Shown here: one piece after another, positions 10,297 through 19,137 of the stretch
Numbering within the stretch: position 1 is the first letter of the stretch
Layout of the letters: every line of letters starts with the position of its first letter
Assembly: GCA_014860625.1 (NCBI GenBank)
Contig: JACZJJ010000022.1
Span: forward strand, 34,242 to 98,241
Reading direction: 5' to 3'
Length of the DNA: 64,000 bases
Origin: Bacteroidales bacterium
GTDB lineage: Bacteria; Bacteroidota; Bacteroidia; Bacteroidales; FEN-979
Program-made: the position numbers and the translations under genes
Notes under the pieces: generated by a model
The model's input: only the letters and a program-made list of their open reading frames with translations
What the model was told of the DNA's origin: nothing
The model's database searches: none

Positions 10297-10896
10297 ATGA
10301 ACCCTATGCGCGCCATCTGCCTCTTTTGTGGATCTGCTGTCGGGAAATCTCCCAACTACCGTGAAGCAGGTCTGGCATTAGCTGCAGTGATGCTGAGAAA
10401 GAAGATTACCCTCATCTACGGTGGAGCGAATATCGGTTTGATGAAAGTTGCTGCGGATGCTTTTCTGGAAGCCGGCGGAAACGTCGTCGGTGTTATGCCT
10501 AAGAGTTTGGCCGACAGAGAGGTGGCGCACGACAGGTTAACAGCCATGCACATTGTTCCTGGCATGCAGGAGAGGAAAGCGCTGATGGCTGAGCTCTCGG
10601 ATGGCTTCATCACAATGCCCGGAGGATACGGGACCTTCGACGAGATCTTCGAAATGCTCTCCTGGAACCAGCTGAAGCTGATGCAGAAGCCTGTAGGGGT
10701 TCTGAATGTAAACGGCTATTTTGATCCGATGATCCAGCAACTCGACAGGGCTGTCAGAGAAGGGTTTCTGCGTCCTGAGCACCGGGAACTCCTGTTGGTT
10801 GATACGAACCCTGAAGTCTTAATCCAACGCATGGAAGTGTTCCTTCCCGTTGAAGCCGAAAAATGGATTGACCGGCTAAAAGCAGGAGAAATATGA
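10297..10896 (+). CDS. LOG family / TIGR00730-type Rossmann protein
   Basis: ICLFCGSAVGKSPNY, LIYGGANIGLMKVAADA, MPGGYGTFDEIFEMLSWNQ (PGGxGTxxE). Confidence 0.9.
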   Translation: MNPMRAICLFCGSAVGKSPNYREAGLALAAVMLRKKITLIYGGANIGLMKVAADAFLEAGGNVVGVMPKSLADREVAHDRLTAMHIVPGMQERKALMAELSDGFITMPGGYGTFDEIFEMLSWNQLKLMQKPVGVLNVNGYFDPMIQQLDRAVREGFLRPEHRELLLVDTNPEVLIQRMEVFLPVEAEKWIDRLKAGEI

Positions 10897-11447
10897 TCAT
10901 CATAGGAATCACCGGAACCCTCGGGGCAGGAAAAGGAACAATTGTCGACTACCTGACTGAAAAAAAAGGTTTTGCCCACTACTCCGTAAGGGGATATTTG
11001 GTTGGAAAAATCCGACAGCTTGGACTTCCCGAAAACCGCGACAGCATGTTCAACCTTGCCAATGAGCTCAGGGCTGAGCATGGTCCCTCTTATGTGGTGG
11101 ATCAACTCTTTGAGGAGGCCCGGAAATCGGGAAAGAACGGCATCATAGAAAGTATCCGTACCACAGGAGAGATCGACTCGCTGCGAGAAAAGGGAGCCTT
11201 CTATCTTTTTGCGGTTGATGCTGACCCAAAACTACGGTACGAAAGGATTCAACTGCGGAAATCGGTAACAGACTCGGTTAGTTATGAAACCTTCGTTGAA
11301 AATGAAAAGCGGGAGTCGGTTTCCACCAATCCCGGGGTACAAAATCTTCAAGCTTGCATTGATCAGGCTGATTATCGGTTTGAGAACAACGGTTCGATGA
11401 AGGAGCTCTTCCTGCAGGTGGATTCAGCTCTGGCAGAAATCCTTTAA
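10893..11447 (+). CDS. P-loop nucleoside/dephospho-CoA kinase-like protein
   Basis: GITGTLGAGKGTIVDYL P-loop; ATGA overlap with the upstream LOG gene. Confidence 0.65.
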   Translation: MIIIGITGTLGAGKGTIVDYLTEKKGFAHYSVRGYLVGKIRQLGLPENRDSMFNLANELRAEHGPSYVVDQLFEEARKSGKNGIIESIRTTGEIDSLREKGAFYLFAVDADPKLRYERIQLRKSVTDSVSYETFVENEKRESVSTNPGVQNLQACIDQADYRFENNGSMKELFLQVDSALAEIL

Positions 11448-13073
11448 CCTGGCGGCACAACCCTGAAATGTGCTGAATACATGCTCCTCGCTCACCAGGT
11501 CGGGGATCAGAAAGCTGTTACGCATCATATATGCCGGTTGCGCCTGAGGCATGGATAGCAGGACGAGAATCTTCTTTTCAGACATATCCAGGATTGCTGA
11601 TTCAAGGGCATTGAGACCTGATTGATCAAGGAAAGGTACCCTCTTCATCCTGATGACCACTACCTCGGTCTTAGCAGGAATTCCATTTATTTTATACTGG
11701 AATTGGTTCACCGAGCCGAAGAAAAGCGGACCATCCAACCGAACAATGTAGATCTGGTCTTTCAGGCAGTTGGTTATCTCTGCTTCATCGTCCCACGGCA
11801 TCTCTTCATCGGCTTCGTGAAGTGGCGCTACTTTCATGTTTTTATCCACCATGTCGCCGGTACGTTTCATGAAGAGAACGGAGGCAATCACCATTCCAAT
11901 ACCAACAGCTTGCAGAAGGTCCACAAAAACTGTCAGAACAAGAACCAGAATCAGTACCACGGCATCAGAACGAGGGATCAAACGCAGATCGGCCAACCCT
12001 TTCCGGTCTATAATACTGATGCCAACAGTAATTAAAATGCCTGCCAGAACACTGAGAGGAATATGACTCACAAGTTTACCAGCTCCCAGCAGGATAATCA
12101 GCAGAAAAATTCCGTGAATGAGTCCCGACCAGACACTCTTGCCGCCCGAACGGATGTTGACTACTGTTCGCATGGTGGCTCCGGCGCCGGGAATTCCTCC
12201 GATGAGTGATGCAGCCATGTTACCGATCCCTTGTCCGATCAATTCGCGGTTGCTGTTGTGCCTGGTCTTGGTGATATTATCTGCAACCACCGAAGTGAGA
12301 AGGGAGTCGATCGATCCCAAACCGGCCAGAGTCAGAGCCGGAAAGAAAACATAACTCAACTGGGACCATTGCAAATGCAGGATCTCAGAAATCCTGATAG
12401 TAGGCAATCCTCCGGCGATATCACCGATCACCGGGATTTCGCTCTTCAGCATGTATGCCAGGGCCGTCATCAGGATCACAGCGATGAGTGTTCCGGGCAT
12501 CTTTTTCGCTAGTAACGGGAAGAGGTAAATGATGGCGATTGTTCCCAACCCAAAGAGCAATGCAACAGGTCTGAACATCGCAATGGCTTCAGGAATTTCA
12601 AGAACTGTTTTTATGATGGAAGAGGGAGATGTAAGCCCTGCCATGGGAAAGAGCTGCAGGACAATAATAATGATACCGATTCCGCTCATGAACCCCGACA
12701 ACACAGGATAAGGGATGTAGCGGATATATTTTCCAAGACGCAGAACCCCGAACAGGATCTGAAAAAGTCCTGCCAGAAAAAAGATGATGATGATCATCCC
12801 GATTCCCTTCTCCAGGCTTCCTGCATGTTGTATAGCCATGATGCCAATGGAGGCGGAAACTACGGTCATGGGGCCTGTGGGCCCACTGATCTGCGTGGGA
12901 GTCCCTCCAAACAGGGAGGCTAAAATCCCCAGCACGATGGCGCCATACAACCCGGCAATTGCTCCAAGACCGGATTGTACACCAAATGCCAGCGCAAGTG
13001 GGAGAGCCACGATGCCTGCCGTGATCCCTCCATAGAAGTCTCCTTTCCCCGGGAGTGCGGGAAAATTAATTTT
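11424..13073 (-). CDS. SulP family inorganic anion transporter with STAS domain
   Basis: GGITAGIVALPLALAFGVQSGLGAIAGLYGAI, GPTGPMTVV, C-terminal STAS (FLDQSGLNALE). Likely start MKINFPALPGKGDFYGG. Confidence 0.9.
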   Translation of the reverse strand, partial: KINFPALPGKGDFYGGITAGIVALPLALAFGVQSGLGAIAGLYGAIVLGILASLFGGTPTQISGPTGPMTVVSASIGIMAIQHAGSLEKGIGMIIIIFFLAGLFQILFGVLRLGKYIRYIPYPVLSGFMSGIGIIIIVLQLFPMAGLTSPSSIIKTVLEIPEAIAMFRPVALLFGLGTIAIIYLFPLLAKKMPGTLIAVILMTALAYMLKSEIPVIGDIAGGLPTIRISEILHLQWSQLSYVFFPALTLAGLGSIDSLLTSVVADNITKTRHNSNRELIGQGIGNMAASLIGGIPGAGATMRTVVNIRSGGKSVWSGLIHGIFLLIILLGAGKLVSHIPLSVLAGILITVGISIIDRKGLADLRLIPRSDAVVLILVLVLTVFVDLLQAVGIGMVIASVLFMKRTGDMVDKNMKVAPLHEADEEMPWDDEAEITNCLKDQIYIVRLDGPLFFGSVNQFQYKINGIPAKTEVVVIRMKRVPFLDQSGLNALESAILDMSEKKILVLLSMPQAQPAYMMRNSFLIPDLVSEEHVFSTFQGCAARLKDFCQS

Positions 13074-13131
13074 CATGGTAATCGGTTTGAATTTCAATAG
13101 GGGAGGTGCAAAATCGTGCAAAAGTAATTTT

Positions 13132-13166
13132 TTATTTCTAATTTCGAATTTCCAATTTCATATTTC
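13132..13166 (+). repeat. NAATTTC heptad array (5 units)
   Basis: TTATTTC TAATTTC GAATTTC CAATTTC ATATTTC in a divergent intergenic region. Confidence 0.75.
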
Positions 13167-13187
13167 CATTCAAATTAACTAAGCCTC

Positions 13188-13682
13188 ATGACTGAATCAC
13201 CTTCATACATACGTCCCTCCTGGGACGACTATTTCATGGAAATTGCCAATACCGTTGCCAATAGGGCTACCTGCGACCGGGGCCGGAGCGGTTGCGTGAT
13301 CGCTCGCGACAAACAGATCCTGGTGACAGGGTATGTGGGCAGTCCTCGAGGGTTGCCTCATTGCGATGAGATAGGTCATCTTTTAAAGCAGGTTACCCAT
13401 GAAGACGGCCGGGTATCCCAGCACTGCATGCGTACCGTCCATGCCGAGCAGAACGCCATTTGCCAGGCAGCACGGTTAGGAATACCCCTGGAAGGGGCTA
13501 CCCTCTATTGCAGGATGACCCCCTGCCGCACTTGTGCCATGCTGATCATCAACTGCGGGATCGTTCGGGTGGTGTGCCAGCGAAAATACCATGATGGCCG
13601 TGATTCGGAGGAGATGTTTGCCAAAGCGGGGATTTCGCTCGAATATGTGATCGACGAAGTGCAGCAGTACGATAAGCAGTAA
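13188..13682 (+). CDS. Deoxycytidylate (dCMP) deaminase-like protein
   Basis: CxV...HAEQNAICQAARLG...YCRMTPCRTCAMLIINCGI zinc motifs. Confidence 0.9.
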   Translation: MTESPSYIRPSWDDYFMEIANTVANRATCDRGRSGCVIARDKQILVTGYVGSPRGLPHCDEIGHLLKQVTHEDGRVSQHCMRTVHAEQNAICQAARLGIPLEGATLYCRMTPCRTCAMLIINCGIVRVVCQRKYHDGRDSEEMFAKAGISLEYVIDEVQQYDKQ

Positions 13683-13698
13683 ATCATTATCTTTACAC

Positions 13699-14253
13699 GT
13701 GAACAAGGATCCAAAGGGGATGCCCAATGCCTTAGATAAAACGGAATTTGAACGGCTGTTCAAAAATGAGTTCAAAGGACTCGTGCTGTTCTCCATTCAG
13801 TATGTCAAGGATTACGAAGCGGCCCGGGAAATTGTGCAGGAGGCATTCATTGGTTTATGGGACAAGAGAAGTCAGATCGATCCCGCAAGACAGGTAAAAA
13901 GCTACCTCTCCACGACTGTCAGAAACCGCTCCCTGAACTACCTGCGGGATAACAGGAAATTTGATACCCGCCTTCTTACCCAGGAAAATCTTTTCCCTCT
14001 TGCATCGTACGAACAAACAGACAACCTTGTGGTAAAGGAGCTTCAGGATAAAATCCATGAAGCCGTTTCGGAACTGCCGGAAAGATGCCGGGAGGTATTT
14101 TTACTCAGCAGAAATGAACACCTCAAATACCAGGCAATTGCCGATAAACTCCAGATTTCGGTTAAAACCGTGGAGACCCAGATGTCGAAAGCACTGCAAC
14201 ACCTCCGAATCCGGTTGAAGGATTACCTCCCATCAGGGTATCCCTCAACTTAA
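13699..14253 (+). CDS. ECF RNA polymerase sigma-70 factor
   Basis: Sigma2 (YVKDYEAAREIVQEAFIGLWDKR) and sigma4 (LPERCREVFLLSRNEHLKYQAIADKLQISVKTVETQMSKAL). GTG at 13699 or more likely ATG at 13720. Confidence 0.92.
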   Translation: MNKDPKGMPNALDKTEFERLFKNEFKGLVLFSIQYVKDYEAAREIVQEAFIGLWDKRSQIDPARQVKSYLSTTVRNRSLNYLRDNRKFDTRLLTQENLFPLASYEQTDNLVVKELQDKIHEAVSELPERCREVFLLSRNEHLKYQAIADKLQISVKTVETQMSKALQHLRIRLKDYLPSGYPST

Positions 14254-14263
14254 GTGTATAATG
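14231..14263 (+). promoter_or_regulatory. Candidate ECF-dependent promoter/operator, copy 1 (before fecR)
   Basis: CATCAGGGTATCCC...GTGTATAATG; same motif pair and spacing as 19080-19112. Confidence 0.5.
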
Positions 14264-14272
14264 AATGAATAA

Positions 14273-15481
14273 ATGAACACAAACGACACATATTACACTG
14301 ACCTGATCACCCGGTACCTTTCAGGAGAGGCTTTGCCGGAAGAGATTTCGGAGCTTTCATCCTGGATTGGTTCCAACCCCGAACACGCAACTCTTTTTAG
14401 CGAGTTCAGGAAAACATGGGAAAGTATTACTGCCGACCAGGTTGAGCAACAGTTAGATCCGTCGAAGGAGTGGGAAGTTCTGCTGCCCAAACTGAAAGGA
14501 ATTGGGGCTCAGGGCACAGGGCCAGGGGCACAGGGCCAAGGGCACAGGGCACAGGGCACAGGGCCAAAACAAGAGGGTTCAGGGCACAGAGCACAGGGCT
14601 CAGGGCTCAGGGCGAAGGCTCCGGGTCAAAAGGCACCGGACATCGAATCCTGGGATCCGGCATCCGGTATCCGGCATCTGGCATCCGAGAAGGAACCAAA
14701 GGTCATCCAGATGGAGAGCAACCGGCTCCCCTGGCAGGTGGTCATGATCAGGGCCTCCCTCATTGCTGCCATTGCATTGGTACTTCTGATTCCTGCCTGG
14801 ATGACATACCACTATTTTTCAGCAACTGACATGGTTCGGCTTACCGCCTCCGGTGAAGTCCTTGAGGCAGTACTTCCTGACGGTACAACGATATCTCTGA
14901 ATGCTTATGCGTCAATCTCTTATCCTGAAAACTACGGGATAAATAACCGTGAAGTCATACTAAACGGACAGGGTTATTTTGAGGTAAACAGGGACTCTCT
15001 GCTGCCTTTTGTCATTACCTGCGGCAGTTCAAAACTTGAAGTGCTGGGAACCTCCTTCTTTGTCGACGCCGAACAGGCCGCTGGAAATATGGAGGTCGTT
15101 CTGGTTGACGGAAGCGTGGCGGTCTATTTTGAGGATGCCCGCTCCACCGGCAAAACAATCATTCCCGGAGAAAAAGCAAAACTGATCCAGACGGATCAGC
15201 GTATCATCATCTCGCCCAACGAAGACCCCAACTTCATGGCATGGAAGACACACAACCTCATTTTTCTTGACGACAGGCTGGATATGATCCTCACCACCCT
15301 GAACAAAATCTATCAATCCAATATCACCCTGGCGAATGAAAACCTGGCTGACTGCCGCCTCACAGCTACTTTCAGCCAGCAGTCGCTGGAATCGGTACTC
15401 AGCGTGATCGGGGTTACGCTGGACCTTCAGTCTGAAACCACACCTTCCGGTATCATCCTCTACGGGAAAGGATGCAACTAA
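14273..15481 (+). CDS. FecR family anti-sigma factor with heptad-encoded low-complexity linker
   Basis: TM helix WQVVMIRASLIAAIALVLLIPAW, FecR-type LTASGEVLEAVLPDGTTISLNAYASISYP, and DUF4974-type C-terminus. Confidence 0.9.
   Translation: MNTNDTYYTDLITRYLSGEALPEEISELSSWIGSNPEHATLFSEFRKTWESITADQVEQQLDPSKEWEVLLPKLKGIGAQGTGPGAQGQGHRAQGTGPKQEGSGHRAQGSGLRAKAPGQKAPDIESWDPASGIRHLASEKEPKVIQMESNRLPWQVVMIRASLIAAIALVLLIPAWMTYHYFSATDMVRLTASGEVLEAVLPDGTTISLNAYASISYPENYGINNREVILNGQGYFEVNRDSLLPFVITCGSSKLEVLGTSFFVDAEQAAGNMEVVLVDGSVAVYFEDARSTGKTIIPGEKAKLIQTDQRIIISPNEDPNFMAWKTHNLIFLDDRLDMILTTLNKIYQSNITLANENLADCRLTATFSQQSLESVLSVIGVTLDLQSETTPSGIILYGKGCN
14505..14689 (+). repeat. Compound heptad array inside the fecR-like CDS: (GGGCACA-type)x16 then (ATCCGGC-type)x5
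   Basis: 16 consecutive 7-bp units 14505-14616; then ATCCGGC ATCCGGT ATCCGGC ATCTGGC ATCCGAG at 14655-14689. Confidence 0.95.
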
Positions 15482-18171
15482 CCGGCTGGCATCGATTGTC
15501 TGCCGGGCTCAGGGCTGCTTCATTGCGTCTCGCAGGCCTGCTGCTGATTTGCCTGTTTCATCACGCCCTTTTCAGCCAGGATCCGGGTCGGAAAATTTCC
15601 CTCGGGGTCAAACGTATGCCTCTCAGCGAGGTGCTTGAGCAGATATCCGGAAAAGGAGATATCCGCTTCTCCTACAGTTCCCATGTGATCCCTGTTCATC
15701 AAGAGATCTCTTATACATGCAAGGATAAACGTATCAGCGAAGTATTGAATGAGATCCTTGGAAGCCTGGGAATCGAGTGGTTGCTGGTGGAAAACCAGAT
15801 CGTTCTGAAACTTCTTACTCCGGCCGGGCAGGTTGAAAACAGCATAAAGGTCAGACAGCCACAAGTCTATGCCATCAGCGGGTATCTGCACGACAGCCTG
15901 ACAGGAGAAGCGCTGATCGGGGCCAATATCATGGTCAGGAAGCTGGGAAAGGGCACTACGACAAACGAATATGGATTCTACTCTCTTTCCTTACCCAGCG
16001 GATCTCACGAAGTTGAATTTTCCTTCCTTGGATTCAGGGAGGCAATCTCTTCATTGAACTTGATGAAAGACACACTGATCTCTCCTGATCTTCAGGAAGC
16101 CAGTGTAGGGATGCGCGAAGTGGTGATCAGAGCAAGGGATAACCCACAGCTTCCTGCTGTGAACCAACCAGGAGATTTCAACTTCTCAGGAGCTACCCTG
16201 GAGAGGCTTCCCGGTTTTGCAGGAGATGTAGATGTGCTAAAGGCACTGCAGCTCTTGCCGGGAATCAGAACTTTCGGAGACGGATCTTCACTCTACTATG
16301 TCAGGGGAGGGAACAACGACCAGAATCTCCTGATGATCGATGAAGCACCGATTTACAACCCGTCGCATCTGTTTGGTTTCTACTCGGTACTCGCACCCGA
16401 TGCCGTGAATGACATGGAGATTTACAAAGGAGATTTTCCGGCAAGGTACGGCGGCAGAGCCTCTTCGGTGATCAACATTACGGCACGTGAGGGAAACATG
16501 AAACGGTTCAGCTTTGGCGGCAACCTGGGCCCATATGCCTCCTCCCTCACCGTTGAAGGCCCGATTGTAAAGGACAAGGCTTCCTTCATTGTTTCAGGAC
16601 GCCTCTCCACCCTCAACTGGCTCAACTACCTTGTGGATGATGCCGGCTCGTTTGATCTTTATTTTTTTGATATCAATGCCAAGATCAATGTGAAACCAAC
16701 CCGGAAGGACAGGATATTTTTCACTTTTTTTACCGGACGCGACCAGTTCAACCGTTTTACCAACTCTGTTTACAGGACATACGGCATCAGCTGGGATAAC
16801 ATGGCAGCTACACTTCGCTGGAACCACCTGTTCAATCCGAAACTTTTTTCCAACACTACACTGAACTTCAGCAATTACGACTACTCACTCTTTCTTTCAT
16901 CCGACCACAAGAGCTACTGGCAATCCTCCATTGGCAGCATAACCCTCAAAAGCGATTTCACCTGGTTTCTCAACCCGTCGAATACGCTGCGGGCGGGTTT
17001 TGCAGTGAGCCGCTATCACTCCAACCCGGGAAACATTTCGCAGGAAGGGGAAGAGGAGCAGCTCGAGGTAAGAGAGGTGTCTGAATACACATCGATGGAA
17101 TACCTGATTTATCTGAGCAACGAGCAGAAGATCGGCAACAGGCTCTCTCTGCAGTATGGGATCAGGCTTCCTGTCTGGCAGAACTTTGGCCCCTCAAGCA
17201 TCTATTTCTTTGACCCGAATTTTAACGTGATCGACACGGTTCAGGTTGGTAAAAACACCTCGTACGATGTGTTTTTCAGTCCGGAGCCCAGAGTGTCGTT
17301 AGGTTTTGCCCTGAACAAGAGCTCTTCTCTCAAAGCCAGCTACAGCCGCACTACGCAGTTCATACAACAGCTCTCAACAGCAACCGGGCCTTTCACCTCC
17401 CTGGAGGTATGGGTTCCCGTCGGCCAAAACATCCAGCCCCTGAAAACCGACCAGGTCACATTGGGCTATTTTCTGAAGTTTGCCTCTTCCAATCTTTACT
17501 TTTCTGCGGAAGCCTTTTATAAATATTTCAGAGATCATATTGATTATACAGACCATGCAAACCTCCTCTACAATCCTTTGCTGGAAGGCGAACTCAGGTT
17601 CGGCAACGCGTGGTCGTACGGACTGGAGGTGATGCTTCAGAAACCTGTTGGCAAGCTCAGCGGATGGATTGGATACACCTGGTCGCGAGCGATGACGGAG
17701 ACTGCCGGGGTGAATGCAGGAGACCCCTATCCTGCCAGTTTCGACTCCCCGCATAATCTTTGCATGTATCTCTCTTATGACACCCGAAAACGGTGGTCAT
17801 TTTCAGCAAACTGGGTGTTCATGACAGGGAACCCGATTACCTCTCCTGTAGGATTTTATCTGTACAACGGATCTACGCTCCCTCTCTATGGAGCAAAGAA
17901 CAATGACCGTTTGCCCGACTACCACCGGCTGGATCTTTCGGTCGTTTACCGCCTGAACAAGCCAGATGCCAGGTTCCGCCACAACCTGGCAATAACTCTC
18001 TACAATGCGTATGGAAAGGCGAATCCCTTTTCGGTGAGCTTCAATAAATACCAGGACGGACAAGGCAATTTCGTAGTACCCTCAAACCTTGAAGGCGATT
18101 ACGAACTTGTTCCTACGATGATTTCAGTGGCAGGGATCATTCCGTCGCTCAATTACCAGTTTAAGTTCTGA
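15472..18171 (+). CDS. TonB-dependent receptor with N-terminal STN (secretin/TonB) domain and carboxypeptidase-like regulatory domain
   Basis: STN region VKRMPLSEVLEQISGKGDIRFSYSS; ISGYLHDSLTGEALIGANIMV; plug GIRTFGDGSSLYYVRGGNNDQNLLMIDEAPIYN; terminal F. Confidence 0.9.
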   Translation: MQLTGWHRLSAGLRAASLRLAGLLLICLFHHALFSQDPGRKISLGVKRMPLSEVLEQISGKGDIRFSYSSHVIPVHQEISYTCKDKRISEVLNEILGSLGIEWLLVENQIVLKLLTPAGQVENSIKVRQPQVYAISGYLHDSLTGEALIGANIMVRKLGKGTTTNEYGFYSLSLPSGSHEVEFSFLGFREAISSLNLMKDTLISPDLQEASVGMREVVIRARDNPQLPAVNQPGDFNFSGATLERLPGFAGDVDVLKALQLLPGIRTFGDGSSLYYVRGGNNDQNLLMIDEAPIYNPSHLFGFYSVLAPDAVNDMEIYKGDFPARYGGRASSVINITAREGNMKRFSFGGNLGPYASSLTVEGPIVKDKASFIVSGRLSTLNWLNYLVDDAGSFDLYFFDINAKINVKPTRKDRIFFTFFTGRDQFNRFTNSVYRTYGISWDNMAATLRWNHLFNPKLFSNTTLNFSNYDYSLFLSSDHKSYWQSSIGSITLKSDFTWFLNPSNTLRAGFAVSRYHSNPGNISQEGEEEQLEVREVSEYTSMEYLIYLSNEQKIGNRLSLQYGIRLPVWQNFGPSSIYFFDPNFNVIDTVQVGKNTSYDVFFSPEPRVSLGFALNKSSSLKASYSRTTQFIQQLSTATGPFTSLEVWVPVGQNIQPLKTDQVTLGYFLKFASSNLYFSAEAFYKYFRDHIDYTDHANLLYNPLLEGELRFGNAWSYGLEVMLQKPVGKLSGWIGYTWSRAMTETAGVNAGDPYPASFDSPHNLCMYLSYDTRKRWSFSANWVFMTGNPITSPVGFYLYNGSTLPLYGAKNNDRLPDYHRLDLSVVYRLNKPDARFRHNLAITLYNAYGKANPFSVSFNKYQDGQGNFVVPSNLEGDYELVPTMISVAGIIPSLNYQFKF

Positions 18172-18989
18172 TGAAGAAATCAATACGATATATCGCCCTG
18201 ATACTACTGCTCACTGGTTGCGTAAAGCAGGCAGACTGGCCTGTTCCCGATCAATCACCGGAATTTATTGTTGTGGATGCCACCCTTACGGATGAGCAAA
18301 AGGTTCATACCGTCTCAATCAATCTCCCGGTTACAGATCTTAATGCAATCCCGGAAGCCGTGACCGGAGCAACTGTACTGATAGCCACCGCTGATTCGTT
18401 GTGGTTTCTGAACGAAGATTCCCTCCGTCCCGGGAACTACCTGACCGACTCTTCTTTCGTTGCCACCCTTAATACAGGATATTCGCTGCAGATCCTCTGG
18501 CACGAAAAAAACTATTCGGCACAAACTTCTATGGTACCGGGTAGAGTTTTCAATCCATTGATCTATAAAAAGAATGAAGGAGATGATGCCTATCATATCG
18601 ATTGGGTAGCTTCCGCATTTAGCGTGAACGACCCGGCCATGTGGGAGGTGTTTGTTGACTGGTCGGCTCTTCCCGGCTATGACACGCTGGATCCCTGCTC
18701 CTGTCAGGCCAGGTTGCTTTTTTATACCCTCCCTACCATTGATGTTAGCCAGATATTTGCTCCCATTGTTGAACAAATCTCTTTCCCTGCCGGCAGCCTC
18801 ATTACCGAACGTCGCTTTTCCGTCACGCCGGATCATGCGGAGTTTCTCAGGCAACTTCTGCTGGAGACCAACTGGCAGGGAAGCATGTTCCCTTCGGCAA
18901 ATGCCAATGTAATCACAAACCTGAGTTCAGGAGCTATTGGTTACTTCAGCGTGTGCGCTGTAACGGAGCTGTCGCTGGTGGTGGAGTAG
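18171..18989 (+). CDS. DUF4249-like lipoprotein
   Basis: Lipobox LLTGCVKQ; PEFIVVDATLTDEQKVHTVSINLPV...; placed after a TonB receptor. Confidence 0.7.
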   Translation: MKKSIRYIALILLLTGCVKQADWPVPDQSPEFIVVDATLTDEQKVHTVSINLPVTDLNAIPEAVTGATVLIATADSLWFLNEDSLRPGNYLTDSSFVATLNTGYSLQILWHEKNYSAQTSMVPGRVFNPLIYKKNEGDDAYHIDWVASAFSVNDPAMWEVFVDWSALPGYDTLDPCSCQARLLFYTLPTIDVSQIFAPIVEQISFPAGSLITERRFSVTPDHAEFLRQLLLETNWQGSMFPSANANVITNLSSGAIGYFSVCAVTELSLVVE

Positions 18990-19059
18990 GGCACAGGGCA
19001 CAGGGCACAGGGCACAGGGCGCAGGGCACAGGGCACGTATCCGGCATCTGGCATCCGGC
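18989..19059 (+). repeat. Compound heptad array: (GGGCACA)x7 then (ATCCGGC)x3
   Basis: GGGCACA x4, GGGCGCA, GGGCACA, GGGCACG at 18989-19037; ATCCGGC ATCTGGC ATCCGGC at 19039-19059. Confidence 0.95.
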
Positions 19060-19079
19060 ATCAAAAAAGATAATTCCGG

Positions 19080-19112
19080 CATCAGGGTAACCCGTAGGTC
19101 AGGTGTATAATG
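19080..19112 (+). promoter_or_regulatory. Candidate ECF-dependent promoter/operator, copy 2 (before the 19138 lipoprotein)
   Basis: CATCAGGGTAACCC...GTGTATAATG; 23 nt from motif start to motif start, as in copy 1. Confidence 0.5.
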
Positions 19113-19137
19113 AGCAGAAACCCAAAACTCCAACACT

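Noticed and set aside
13188-13682. Deaminase as a nucleotide-depletion defence protein
   Set aside because: Compact stand-alone dCMP deaminase-like protein in a housekeeping context; no defence neighbours.
14470-14829. Overlapping plus/minus ORFs at 14470, 14502 and 14600 inside fecR
   Set aside because: Heptad arrays are open in all frames; the FecR frame is supported by homology on both sides.
14505-19059. Transposon or phage remnant around the heptad arrays
   Set aside because: No transposase, integrase or target-site duplication could be identified in the window.
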